Assembly (NCBI GenBank): GCA_004563405.1
Contig: SFTH01000003.1
Location: 62,001-126,000, forward strand
DNA from: a bacterium
GTDB taxonomy: Bacteria; Bacillota; Clostridia; Christensenellales; Aristaeellaceae
DNA length: 64,000 bases
Direction of reading: 5' to 3'
Below are positions 7,537-15,189 of this stretch, one piece after another. The translations under genes and the position numbers were made by a program. The first letter of the stretch is position 1. Every line of letters starts with the position of its first letter. The notes under the pieces are model-generated. The model was not told the origin of the DNA. It did not search any database and worked only from the letters and a program-made list of their open reading frames with translations.

Positions 7537-8808
7537 GTGTTTTGTGGACAATGTGGCAAGAAGATAATGGAGAATATGCTGTTCTGCCCCTTCTGTGGTT
7601 CGCCGATCGTGATTCCCGATCAGGACGTCGAGCCCGCCGTCGCATCGAAGGAGGAGCGCGCTGCGGAAGTGCCCGCTGCTGGAAAGCCAGCGGAGGTGCG
7701 CCCGACTGAAGAGGCGCGCCCGACTGAGGAGGCGCGTCCGGCCGCGGAGGCGCGCCCGACCGAGGAGACGCGTCCGGCCGCGGAGGCGCGCCCGACCGAG
7801 GAGACGCGTCCGGCCATGGAGGCGTGCCCGGCCGCGGAGGTGCGTCCGGCCACGGAGGTGTGTTCGAACGCAAATGTATCTCCGGCTGAGGTGCCGCATC
7901 CGGCTGTGCAGGAGACGGCCGCACAGAAGGCGGTCATGACCGGGGCAGCGGAGGAGAGGAAACGGCCGGTGAGTCTGTTTGACAATCTTCCGCCCGAGGA
8001 GCCGCGCCGGGAGGAGCCGTACAAGGAGGAGGCGTTCGTTCCGCTGAGCTTTGACGAGAGTCCGTCTCCGGAGCGGGAGAAGGAGGAGGAAATCGAGATC
8101 GTTTCGGCCAAGGTGGAGATCGAGGAGAAGCATCCGCGCGGGCCCTCGCGCCGTCCCGAACCTCAGGAGCTTCGGCGGACGGAGAGCGCGCGCCGACGCG
8201 CGTCTCAGACCTTCATTCCCGTCCGGGATGTGGATCTGGACGACATCTTCATGGACGGCGGAAGCGATGAGGACGACTACGATGACTACGATCTGGACGA
8301 CGACGGCGACTATCGGGACGATTTCGATTTCGAGGAGCCGGAGCATGGCGGCTTTTTTCAGAGGCACATTCGCGGTCTGGTGGGACTTGCCCTGCTGGTG
8401 ATCCTCCTGGTGATCTGTACGGTGTGGGCGTTCTCGGCGAAGGGCCAGCGCACCCTCGCAAAGGCAAATCTCGCCTGGACGGCCCAGCCCTACGCGGATC
8501 TGGGCTACGAAGCCTACCGGCAGGATTCCGATCTTCTGGCTGCGCGCTACTATGAAAAGGCGTTGGCCCGGGACGAGACGAACTACGAATACGCCCACAG
8601 CGCGATGGTGGCCTATTATGAGGCGGAGGATATTCCTTCCGCTGCGGCCATGCTGAAGAAGTGCATCGCGATGAATCCCGACAGCCCCGAGCCCTATCAG
8701 GAGCTGATGATCCTCTACCCGGACGCTGAGACGCGTCCCTGGGAGGTCCAGGAGCTGCTGCGGCAGGGCTATGAGCGCACCGGAAGCGCGGCGCTCAAGC
8801 AGGACTGA
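7537..8808 (+). CDS. zinc-ribbon, single-pass membrane protein with repeat linker and TPR-like C-terminus
   Basis: A 423-residue protein from a GTG behind GAGGGAGGG. Residues 1-22 form a zinc ribbon (CGQC...CPFCG). About residues 52-107 are a six-residue repeat tract (consensus x-x-E-A/T-R-P). A charged linker follows, with a strongly acidic stretch near 230-270 (DEDDYDDYDLDDDGDY). One transmembrane helix (about 279-300, LVGLALLVILLVICTVWAF) follows, and an outer TPR-like domain ends the protein (YYEKALARDETNYEYA, AAMLKKCIAMNPDSPEPY). The topology predicts a cytoplasmic zinc ribbon and an external TPR domain. Such zinc-ribbon/TM proteins are common in Clostridia but functionally undefined. 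Confidence 0.75.
   Translation: MFCGQCGKKIMENMLFCPFCGSPIVIPDQDVEPAVASKEERAAEVPAAGKPAEVRPTEEARPTEEARPAAEARPTEETRPAAEARPTEETRPAMEACPAAEVRPATEVCSNANVSPAEVPHPAVQETAAQKAVMTGAAEERKRPVSLFDNLPPEEPRREEPYKEEAFVPLSFDESPSPEREKEEEIEIVSAKVEIEEKHPRGPSRRPEPQELRRTESARRRASQTFIPVRDVDLDDIFMDGGSDEDDYDDYDLDDDGDYRDDFDFEEPEHGGFFQRHIRGLVGLALLVILLVICTVWAFSAKGQRTLAKANLAWTAQPYADLGYEAYRQDSDLLAARYYEKALARDETNYEYAHSAMVAYYEAEDIPSAAAMLKKCIAMNPDSPEPYQELMILYPDAETRPWEVQELLRQGYERTGSAALKQD
7690..7860 (+). repeat. 18-nt coding tandem repeat (36-nt higher-order unit)
   Basis: About nine imperfect copies of an 18-bp unit encode six-residue repeats ending in R-P (TEEARP, AAEARP, TEETRP, AAEVRP). Two adjacent 36-bp blocks encoding AAEARPTEETRP are nearly identical, indicating recent duplication and probable copy-number variation between strains. 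Confidence 0.8.
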
Positions 8809-8822
8809 CGCGCATAGCCGCA

Positions 8823-8851
8823 CCCTCCGGCGGGCAGACTTCGCCTGAGGG
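8823..8851 (+). promoter_or_regulatory. hairpin partly covering the ribosome-binding region of the next gene
   Basis: CCCTC (8823-8827) pairs with GAGGG (8847-8851), and GGCG (8829-8832) pairs with CGCC (8842-8845). The 3' arm enters the duplicated Shine-Dalgarno GAGGGAGGG, so folding would hide one half of it. There is no T run, so it is not a normal terminator. Confidence 0.35.
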
Positions 8852-8862
8852 AGGGAAGAAGC

Positions 8863-9051
8863 ATGCATGAGAATTCCTTGGAAGAGACGGAAAATGTGAT
8901 CAGCGCCACTGAATGCACGGGCCTGCTGCCCGCACTGTCGGTGGAGAATCCGGAACCGGATGAAAACGCGGCGCGGCTCTATGCGATTCACGCGCCCGAA
9001 CGGAGAAAGACAAAGAAATGGGAAGGAAAGGAAAGCGGGCGACGGTCGTGA
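8863..9051 (+). CDS. small acidic protein, unknown
   Basis: A 62-residue protein beginning MHENSLEETENVISATECTG. The ATG follows a very strong GAGGGAGGGAAG site. The N-terminal two thirds is acidic with a TECTGLLP motif, and the C-terminus is basic (RRKTKKWEGKESGRRS). I recall similar short proteins with an E-N-V-I-S-A-T-E-C-T-G-L core in gut Clostridia, but no function is known. The 3' end overlaps the start of the next small gene in another frame. Confidence 0.6.
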   Translation: MHENSLEETENVISATECTGLLPALSVENPEPDENAARLYAIHAPERRKTKKWEGKESGRRS

Positions 9052-9185
9052 GCGTCATCGTCGCAGGGACGCTGGTGATTGTGCTGTTGACGGCGGGGAC
9101 GGTGCTGCGCATGCGCACCCGGGATGTGAGCCTCGCGGAGGCGTTCCGCACGTTCGTATACGATACGTTCCACCCGTGGCAGTAA
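9018..9185 (+). CDS. small single-pass membrane protein, unknown
   Basis: A 55-residue frame from ATG 9018 with GGAGAAAG upstream: a basic start (MGRKGKRATVVS), one hydrophobic helix (VIVAGTLVIVLLTAGTVL), then a short C-terminal tail (RMRTRDVSLAEAFRTF). It overlaps the preceding small gene by 34 bases in a different frame and is followed 42 bp later by deoD. The position and clean membrane-helix composition argue it is real. No family is recognised. Confidence 0.5.
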   Translation: MGRKGKRATVVSVIVAGTLVIVLLTAGTVLRMRTRDVSLAEAFRTFVYDTFHPWQ

Positions 9186-9227
9186 ACGACGCTGCCCGCG
9201 ATTTCAAAGGACACAGGAGGTAGAGAG

Positions 9228-9944
9228 ATGAGCAACATTCCCACGCCCCATATCAACGCGAAAGCGGGCGACTTTGCAAAGACGGTGCTGATGCCGGGCG
9301 ATCCGCTGCGGGCCAGGTACATTGCGGAACACTATCTCACGGACGCGCGCCTGGTGAACAACGTGCGCGGCGTGCAGGGTTACACCGGAAGCTACAAGGG
9401 AAAGCAGGTTTCTGTGATGGCCAGCGGCATGGGCATGCCGTCCATAGGCATCTATTCCTACGAGCTGTACAACTACTACGGCGTGGAGAACATCATTCGC
9501 GTGGGCTCTGCCGGAGCCATGAGCGACAAGCTGAAGCTGCGGGACATCGTGGCGGGCATGAGCGCCTACACGACCTCCAACTACGGATACCAGTTCGGCT
9601 TTGACGGGACGCTCGCTCCCTGCTGCTCCTACGAGCTGTTGACGAAGGCAGTGGCCGCGGCGGAGCGCCTGGGACAGCCCATCGTGCCGGGCCCGGTGTT
9701 CTCCAGCGACTGCTTCTATGAACAAGGCGGCTACGAGACTGCCTCCGCAAAGCTGATGAAGTTGGGCGTCCTCTGTGTCGAGATGGAGGCCTACGCCCTC
9801 TATCTGAACGCTGCGGCGGCCGGGAAGAACGCGCTGGCGCTGCTGACCATCTCGGACAGCATCGTCACCGGAGAATCCCTGCCGGCGGAGGACCGGCAGA
9901 ACACCTTCACGAAGATGATGGAAATTGCCCTGGAGATCGCCTGA
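9228..9944 (+). CDS. deoD: purine nucleoside phosphorylase, DeoD type
   Basis: A 238-residue hexameric-type phosphorylase that splits purine (deoxy)ribonucleosides with phosphate into base and ribose-1-phosphate. Visible signatures are MPGDPLRARYIAE (phosphate-binding region, about 23-35), GMGMPSIGIYSYEL, the nucleoside-binding EMEAYAL near residue 185, and ISDSIVTGE with the catalytic aspartate. Length and composition match DeoD. The ATG follows AGGAGG. Together with the BMP-type nucleoside importer at 26.8-31.9 kb it would support nucleoside scavenging. An intrinsic terminator follows directly. Confidence 0.95.
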   Translation: MSNIPTPHINAKAGDFAKTVLMPGDPLRARYIAEHYLTDARLVNNVRGVQGYTGSYKGKQVSVMASGMGMPSIGIYSYELYNYYGVENIIRVGSAGAMSDKLKLRDIVAGMSAYTTSNYGYQFGFDGTLAPCCSYELLTKAVAAAERLGQPIVPGPVFSSDCFYEQGGYETASAKLMKLGVLCVEMEAYALYLNAAAAGKNALALLTISDSIVTGESLPAEDRQNTFTKMMEIALEIA

Positions 9945-9954
9945 AGAGGAACGA

Positions 9955-9994
9955 AAGCGGAGGGGGCGCAAAACTGCGCTCCCTCCGCTTTTTG
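9955..9994 (+). terminator. intrinsic terminator after deoD
   Basis: A GC-rich stem AAGCGGAGGG...CCCTCCGCTT with loop region GGCGCAAAACTGCG is followed by TTTTTG, 10 bp after the deoD stop. It also lies between convergent genes. Confidence 0.85.
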
Positions 9995-10011
9995 TGAACT
10001 TCTGCCGGGAA

Positions 10012-10635
10012 TTACATTTTTCGCTTGAGTTCGGTGATCACCAGGTCGCCCACTACGGTGCGATCCTCGGCGGAGAAGGCCTGGGGAAAGTTGTCCGAGA
10101 AGAGGATCTGGGCGTTGGGCGGGAATTCCTCGTCGCCCTCCCAGACGATCAGGCGGATCTCATAGCCCGGCAGCACCTCGATCTGATAGGAGGCGTCGCC
10201 GTGCTTCAGGGGAACGGCCGGCGTCTTTGCGGCGGCAGCGCGGAAGGCCTCCAGGCGCGTGCCGAAGGTGAAGGCAGCGCGGTTCAGACATCTTCCGGTG
10301 AAGGGCTTGAGATACACATCGCCCCAGGGCATCTCCCGGTAGGGCAGGAACGCGCCGCTGCCGCACGAGGCGCACCCCTCCAGCAGGTGGCGGATCAACA
10401 GAATCTGCGCCGGAATGTTTACGAGGGCCAGTGCGTCCGAATGGTCACATTCGATGCGGAATTCCGGCCAGAAGACGCGATAGTCCTCATAGAGCAGGCG
10501 CATGCAGAAGCACCCCTGGGCCGCGTCGTAGGCGCATGCCGTGCGCGCAGCGGCCTCCTCCGGGTCGAGCTTGTGAAAGAGCTCCACATAGTGCTCGAGG
10601 GGCACCATTTCCTTGTTGTTTTCAACGGCGGGCAT
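10012..10635 (-). CDS. DUF3786 family protein
   Basis: A 207-residue cytoplasmic protein. The pattern LLIRHLLEGC at about residue 80, then PYREMPWGDVYLKPFTGRC, and the C-terminal LFSDNFPQAFSAEDRTVVGDL match my memory of DUF3786 proteins, which are found mainly in anaerobes with corrinoid or CO dehydrogenase genes. No catalytic role is established. It starts 12 bp after the stop of the corrinoid-activator gene on the same strand, so the two are an operon, which supports a role linked to corrinoid metabolism (inference). Confidence 0.75.
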   Translation of the reverse strand: MPAVENNKEMVPLEHYVELFHKLDPEEAAARTACAYDAAQGCFCMRLLYEDYRVFWPEFRIECDHSDALALVNIPAQILLIRHLLEGCASCGSGAFLPYREMPWGDVYLKPFTGRCLNRAAFTFGTRLEAFRAAAAKTPAVPLKHGDASYQIEVLPGYEIRLIVWEGDEEFPPNAQILFSDNFPQAFSAEDRTVVGDLVITELKRKM

Positions 10636-10647
10636 GGTTGAGCCTCC

Positions 10648-12573
10648 TCACTCCGCCAGGCTCGGGAAGAGCTCGGCGTTGGTGTGGGGCAGGAAGCAGG
10701 CGGCCATGAATTCATCCATATAGCCCGGCGTGGTGCTCAGCTCCACATAGGTCATGGACTGAGCGAGTTCCTCCACCTTGTCCCGGGCCTGATCGGACAT
10801 GACCATGGCGTAAGCGCCCGCGAGGGAGGAATTGCCGATGTAGGTGAAGCGGTCCAGCTCGATGTCCGGGAACATGCCGATGCGCACGCTGTTGCGCATG
10901 TTGATGCCGCTGCCGATGCCGCCGGCGACGTACATGTGCTCCACGCAGCTCACGTCCATATCCAGGGACTTGAGGAGTGTGCAGATGGCGGAGAAGATGG
11001 CGCCCTTGGCGCGGATGAAGTTGTCAATGTCCACGATGTTGATGGTCACATCGCGGCCGGACTCGGATTCCTCCGCGAAGGCCAGCACATAGCAGTCGAA
11101 GCCGTTGGCGTCCTGGGAGATGCGGCGGCCCTCGCGCACGAACTGCCCCTTGGCGCTGATGATGCCGGTGTGGAACAGCTCAGCGATCACGTCGATGATG
11201 CCGGAGCCGCACAGGCCAACGGGTTTCTGGCCCTCGGGGCCGATGATGCGGAAGCTGGGCTCCATGGTCTCCGGGTCGATGGTGCAGGCCTCGATGGCGC
11301 CGTCGGTGGCGCGCATGCCGCAGGAGATGTCGCCGCCCTCGAAGGCCGGGCCCGCGGAGCAGGCGCAGGACATCAGGAAGTCCCGGTTGCCGAAGACGAT
11401 TTCGCCGTTGGTGCCCAGGTCGATGAACAGGGAGAGCTCGTCCCGGTTCCAGATCATGCTCATCAGCGTGCCGGCGGTGATGTCGCCGCCCACATAGCTG
11501 CCGATGTTCGGCGCGAGGATGATCTGCGCCTGCGCGTTGGCGGGCAGGTTCAGATCCCGGGCCATCAGGCCGTCCCAGCTGAAGAAGGCGGGAATGTAGG
11601 GCTCCGTGCGCACCGGGTCCGCGTCCGTGCCCACGAAGAGGTGGTTCATGGTGGTATTGGCGGCCACGCAGATGCTCAGCACGCGCTCCGGGGAGATGTT
11701 CGCCTGGGCATACATGGCGCGCATCAGCGGCTCCAGCGTCTCCTTGAGAATCGCGTCCTGCAGGCGCTTCTTTCCGCCGGGGCGGGTGGATTCAATGATG
11801 CGGTTGATGACGTCCGCACCGTAGCGAATCTGTCCGTTGCCCGTGGAGCCCTTGGCCAGCAGCGCGCCGGTTTCCAGATCGGTGAGCACCGCGGTGACGG
11901 TGGTGGTGCCGATGTCGATGGCCACGCCGCACATGGGCGCTTCGTCTGCGGCGGAGGATACGGTCATCAGTTCAAAGATATTTCCGTCCTGGCGGCCGCA
12001 GCAGCGCACGCTCCAGCCGCTCTCCCGCAGGGTGGAGGGCAGGTGAAGAAGAACGCTGTGGGGGATGCGCACCTCGTCCACGTCCAGCTCCGCGCAAAGC
12101 GCACGGGAGAGACGCTCGTTGTCGGGCATGGTATCGTCCAGACTGGGCGCGTCCAGGGAGACGGTGGCGCTCAGAAAGCTGTTGATGAAGTGAATGTCCG
12201 CAGCCTCGACGCTGGCCTTGGCCTCGTTAAAGATGCGCACTTCCTCGCCGGTGCTCAGATCGGCGGTCTTCATGCGGGATTTGTAGGCGGAGGCGATGTC
12301 CGGAACGGCGATGACCACGTCGCTCAGGATGCGGCTGTTGCAGGCCAGGCGCCAGCCCTGGGCGTATTCCTCATCAGAGATGTGGCGGGATTTCGGGGAG
12401 TCCAGCTCGCCCTCGACCAGGCGCACGCGGCACTTGCCGCAGGAGCCGTTGCCCGAGCAGGGCGCGTCGATTGCAACGTTTGCCTTGCGGGCGACCTCCA
12501 ACAGGTTCTCCTGTTCGGCGGCAAAGATTTCCCGGTCATCGCCGTGCTCGAAGCGGAAGGTGACTTTCAGCAT
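10648..12573 (-). CDS. RACo-type corrinoid activation protein (2Fe-2S ferredoxin plus ASKHA domain)
   Basis: A 641-residue protein. Residues 1-90 form a plant-type 2Fe-2S ferredoxin with the C-x5-C-x2-C site (CSGNGSCGKC) and a later cysteine in WRLACNSR. A linker follows, then a C-terminal ASKHA ATPase domain with GVAIDIGTTTVTAVLTDLE and DLGTNGEIVFG. RACo proteins use ATP to return inactive Co(II) corrinoid proteins to Co(I), for example for the corrinoid iron-sulfur protein of the Wood-Ljungdahl pathway or methyltransferase corrinoids. Start choice: the ATG at 12573 has GAGGAG correctly spaced, whereas the earlier ATG at 12588 precedes that site. It is the first gene of a two-gene operon with DUF3786. 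Confidence 0.85.
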   Translation of the reverse strand: MLKVTFRFEHGDDREIFAAEQENLLEVARKANVAIDAPCSGNGSCGKCRVRLVEGELDSPKSRHISDEEYAQGWRLACNSRILSDVVIAVPDIASAYKSRMKTADLSTGEEVRIFNEAKASVEAADIHFINSFLSATVSLDAPSLDDTMPDNERLSRALCAELDVDEVRIPHSVLLHLPSTLRESGWSVRCCGRQDGNIFELMTVSSAADEAPMCGVAIDIGTTTVTAVLTDLETGALLAKGSTGNGQIRYGADVINRIIESTRPGGKKRLQDAILKETLEPLMRAMYAQANISPERVLSICVAANTTMNHLFVGTDADPVRTEPYIPAFFSWDGLMARDLNLPANAQAQIILAPNIGSYVGGDITAGTLMSMIWNRDELSLFIDLGTNGEIVFGNRDFLMSCACSAGPAFEGGDISCGMRATDGAIEACTIDPETMEPSFRIIGPEGQKPVGLCGSGIIDVIAELFHTGIISAKGQFVREGRRISQDANGFDCYVLAFAEESESGRDVTINIVDIDNFIRAKGAIFSAICTLLKSLDMDVSCVEHMYVAGGIGSGINMRNSVRIGMFPDIELDRFTYIGNSSLAGAYAMVMSDQARDKVEELAQSMTYVELSTTPGYMDEFMAACFLPHTNAELFPSLAE

Positions 12574-12608
12574 ATCTCTACTCCTCATTCAATGGTTTTT
12601 CTTTGAAT

Positions 12609-12637
12609 ATTCTACATCAAAATGCAGCTTCTGACAA
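12609..12637 (-). promoter_or_regulatory. sigma-A promoter for the RACo/DUF3786 operon
   Basis: On the minus strand TTGTCA (12637-12632), 17-base spacer, TAGAAT (12614-12609), 36 bp before the RACo start. Confidence 0.75.
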
Positions 12638-12685
12638 GTGGAAACCTGCGTGCGTTTCCCACCCCGTGGCGTGCGTATGCGCGGC

Positions 12686-13828
12686 TCAGTACAACGTGAA
12701 GCTGTACAGCTTGCCCTTGTTGCCCTCGCGGATGAAGTAAAGCGTGTAGGCGGTGGGATAGGTCTTGACGGTGCTCTTTGAAAAGCGCGCCACATAGTCA
12801 AACTCCACATGGCAGGAGAAGCAGGTCTCCGAATACAGGCGGTAGTCCGAGGTGACGATGTTTTCGTAGGTCGCGCCCTGATGGCGCGTGCCCCAGGTGT
12901 TGTCGAAGTCGTTGATGCTCTGATAGGCCGGCGAGTTCCGGGCGCAGTACTTCAGCACGCTGCCCTTCTCCATGTCCTTAGCCAGGTAACCGGCGATGTT
13001 TTTTGCGATTCTGATCACGCTCTCCTCGCATTGCGTCTTCAGCTCCGGATTTTCGGGCAGCGGACAGGACCAGCTTTGTTCGCCGTCCTGCACCGGCGTC
13101 TGCGCATTCCCGGCGGCGTCGGTCACGGTGATCTCGGGTGCATCCGTCTCCGAGAGGAAGGCGTAGCGGACTAGCGTCGGGCTGGGCACGCCCTCGGGCA
13201 GCTGGCCCGCGGAGGCGGTGGCGATGTCGGCGAGCGCAACGTCGTTGGCGCTCAGGAGCACTCCGTTCACCGTTACGTTGTAATCGGAGGGCACGGTGAT
13301 GGTACAGGGAACGGTCTCAACCGCGGGGGCTTCGGTGGGCGCGGCCGCGGGCTCCGGCGCAGCCTGTACGGTTACGCAGGTGGACAGGGAGCCGAGCGTC
13401 CAGAGCCGGTTTCCGCGGGGCGTCTGCGCACCGCTGGGAACGAGGGTGAATTCGGCAAAGCGGTCGCCGTCGAGATAGACGTTGTAGTGACGCTCGTCCT
13501 CGCTGGGCGAGTAGGCCTCGCTCCAGGAGACAGTCTTCCCCTGCGCGAGGGCGCGCATGCTGTCGACGTAGAATTCGCGGTCGCCGCCGGAGATGGCCTC
13601 CATGGAGGCGTCCAGATTGCAGATGGTTTCAAAGTCGCCGGATTCGAACAGCTGCGCCGTCGTCTCCGCCGTGTAGATGGGCTGTGCGGATTCATAGTCC
13701 AGCAGCACGCCATCCAGCGCGCGGACGCCCACGACGATGGCAGCGATGCAGAGCAGCACCAGAAGGAAGTATACCTGATAGAAGCGGCTGCGGAGAATGC
13801 TCCGCCTTCTCTTGCGTTTCTTAGCCAT
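12686..13828 (-). CDS. signal-anchored extracytoplasmic protein, unknown
   Basis: A 380-residue protein with a very basic N-terminus (MAKKRKRRRSILRSR), one hydrophobic helix at about 20-38 and no cleavage site, so probably membrane-anchored and facing outward. Residues 40-150 form a first compact region (DFETICNLDASMEAISGGDREFY). An Ala/Pro linker (AAPEPAAAPTEAPAVETVP) leads to a beta-rich segment (SDYNVTVNGVLLSANDV) and a C-terminal domain near 270-380 that looks NTF2-like (IAGYLAKDMEKGSVLKYCA). No enzyme motif is visible. The ATG lies just after the phosphodiester glycosidase gene and both probably share one promoter. The function may be cell-envelope related (inference). Confidence 0.65.
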   Translation of the reverse strand: MAKKRKRRRSILRSRFYQVYFLLVLLCIAAIVVGVRALDGVLLDYESAQPIYTAETTAQLFESGDFETICNLDASMEAISGGDREFYVDSMRALAQGKTVSWSEAYSPSEDERHYNVYLDGDRFAEFTLVPSGAQTPRGNRLWTLGSLSTCVTVQAAPEPAAAPTEAPAVETVPCTITVPSDYNVTVNGVLLSANDVALADIATASAGQLPEGVPSPTLVRYAFLSETDAPEITVTDAAGNAQTPVQDGEQSWSCPLPENPELKTQCEESVIRIAKNIAGYLAKDMEKGSVLKYCARNSPAYQSINDFDNTWGTRHQGATYENIVTSDYRLYSETCFSCHVEFDYVARFSKSTVKTYPTAYTLYFIREGNKGKLYSFTLY

Positions 13829-13840
13829 GTTCTGCCTCCG

Positions 13841-14968
13841 TCAGCGCACGATGAAAGCCGTGGGCAGCCTGCGCGAGCCCGTCAGCGTGACGCCGTTGTT
13901 CAGATATTCGCCGTTGTAATACAGCATGGACGAGGAGCCGCCGTCCAGATTGACCGCGTTTACGGCACCGTAGTCCAGCATGATCTTGATCAGATCGGCG
14001 TAAGAGGCGCCGATGCTGTTGGCCTGGCGTCCGTCGATGACCAGCATGAGCACCGCGCCGTCCGCGCGCTGGCCGATGGCCGTGCGCGGGTTCAGGCCGG
14101 AGCTCGCGCCCTTCACCGGCGCGGGTTCTCCGTTGTAGACAAGCACCGGGCCGAAGGCGAGTGCGTCGCGCAATCCCTGCTCCTTGGCTTCGGCGGTGGA
14201 AAAGCGACCGAAGACGAGGATGTCGTCCTGGTTGAAGCCCACGGTGATGTCGTGAATGGAGGAGGTGTTGGCCTTGTGGAGCAGCTTGCCTTCGGAGACC
14301 ACGAGGCCGGTGGGCGTGCCGCCGTTGCCCTGGCCGTTGGTATCCTCGAACGCGCCCCCGTTGATCGCCGCCACCGCGTCGTAGCGCTGCGCGATTTCGT
14401 GCAGCAGAAGCCCAGGCTTGGAATTGAAGCCGTCCCGACAGACGCCGACGCTTACGCGGGAGGGATCCTGCACGATCATCATGTAGCCGTTGTAGGTGCC
14501 GCCCTGTACGTCAAAAATGGAGATTCCGTCCTCTTCGTACAGCGGGGGTACGGTGGGTTCAGACGTAATCAGATCCGCTGCGTTCGGAGCCGGGGTGACT
14601 TCCGGCGCGGGCGCCTCGGGCGTGGGTTGCGCGATGACGATGAGGCTGGTGTCCGCCTCCTCCTGAACCTCGCCGAGCTGATTGCGCGCGACGATGGCTT
14701 CGATTTCGGGTTCGCTGTAATAGATGCGGGGCACGAACTTCAGCGCGCTGGTCTCCAGCATGGTCACGGTCAACAGGTCGGCCACCGTCCGGGAGGGGCC
14801 CAGGAAGGCCGAATGTCCCGCGCTCAGCAGCGCAGCCAGAAGAAGGACGATGACGGTGAGCAGGGAGAGCGTGCAGCGCCAGAGGACGCGGCGAATCTTG
14901 CGCCGCCGGCGCAGCTTTGCTCTGCGGGCCTTGCGTGCTGCGGCGCTTTTGTTCATTTTTTCGGGCAT
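13841..14968 (-). CDS. phosphodiester glycosidase (NAGPA-domain) family protein, membrane-anchored
   Basis: A 375-residue protein from ATG 14968 with GGAGG 11 bases upstream. The N-terminus is basic with one signal-anchor helix (about residues 26-46, CTLSLLTVIVLLLAALLSAG), then a Pro/Ala-rich linker. The C-terminal domain, about 160-375, has the phosphodiester glycosidase hallmarks: AAINGGAFEDTNG, NPRTAIGQRADG, LMLVIDGRQ and VNLDGGSSSMLYYNGE. Family members hydrolyse sugar-phosphodiester bonds, as in the human uncovering enzyme and bacterial wall or exopolysaccharide-associated YngK/EpsL-like proteins. The likely substrate is a surface glycan or teichoic-acid-type polymer (inference). Confidence 0.85.
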   Translation of the reverse strand: MPEKMNKSAAARKARRAKLRRRRKIRRVLWRCTLSLLTVIVLLLAALLSAGHSAFLGPSRTVADLLTVTMLETSALKFVPRIYYSEPEIEAIVARNQLGEVQEEADTSLIVIAQPTPEAPAPEVTPAPNAADLITSEPTVPPLYEEDGISIFDVQGGTYNGYMMIVQDPSRVSVGVCRDGFNSKPGLLLHEIAQRYDAVAAINGGAFEDTNGQGNGGTPTGLVVSEGKLLHKANTSSIHDITVGFNQDDILVFGRFSTAEAKEQGLRDALAFGPVLVYNGEPAPVKGASSGLNPRTAIGQRADGAVLMLVIDGRQANSIGASYADLIKIMLDYGAVNAVNLDGGSSSMLYYNGEYLNNGVTLTGSRRLPTAFIVR

Positions 14969-15000
14969 AGCAATCCATTCCTCCAAATAACTCTCCTTCT

Positions 15001-15029
15001 ATTATACACATTTTTACACTATATGCCAT
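15001..15029 (-). promoter_or_regulatory. sigma-A promoter for the surface-protein pair
   Basis: On the minus strand ATGGCA (15029-15024), 17-base spacer, TATAAT (15006-15001), 32 bp before the phosphodiester glycosidase start. The -35 is a 4/6 match, the -10 is perfect. Confidence 0.65.
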
Positions 15030-15138
15030 AGAATTGTCATTATTTTAACCGAAGATCAAAGACGGGAGAAAAACAGAACGCAATTGCCTGCGCATGCCGC
15101 GGGTGCGCTCTGTGTTTCCGAATCGGCACGTCCAGAGC

Positions 15139-15169
15139 AAAATAAGCGGCCGCCCCTCGGGGCGGCCGC
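15139..15169 (-). terminator. terminator after acsB
   Basis: A GC-only stem GCGGCCGCCCC/GGGGCGGCCGC (15146-15169) is followed on the minus strand by TTATTTTGC, 20 bp after the acsB stop. Confidence 0.8.
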
Positions 15170-15189
15170 AGATGGAAGACTGTGTGTGC

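Noticed and set aside
7620..8111. CRISPR-like repeats at 7.7 kb
   Set aside because: The repeats are contiguous, vary at codon positions and keep the reading frame; there are no spacers.
10684..12606. 640-codon plus-strand open frame opposite the RACo gene
   Set aside because: Codon-bias mirror of a clearly recognisable RACo gene; the product is a His/Gly/Ala-rich non-protein-like sequence.
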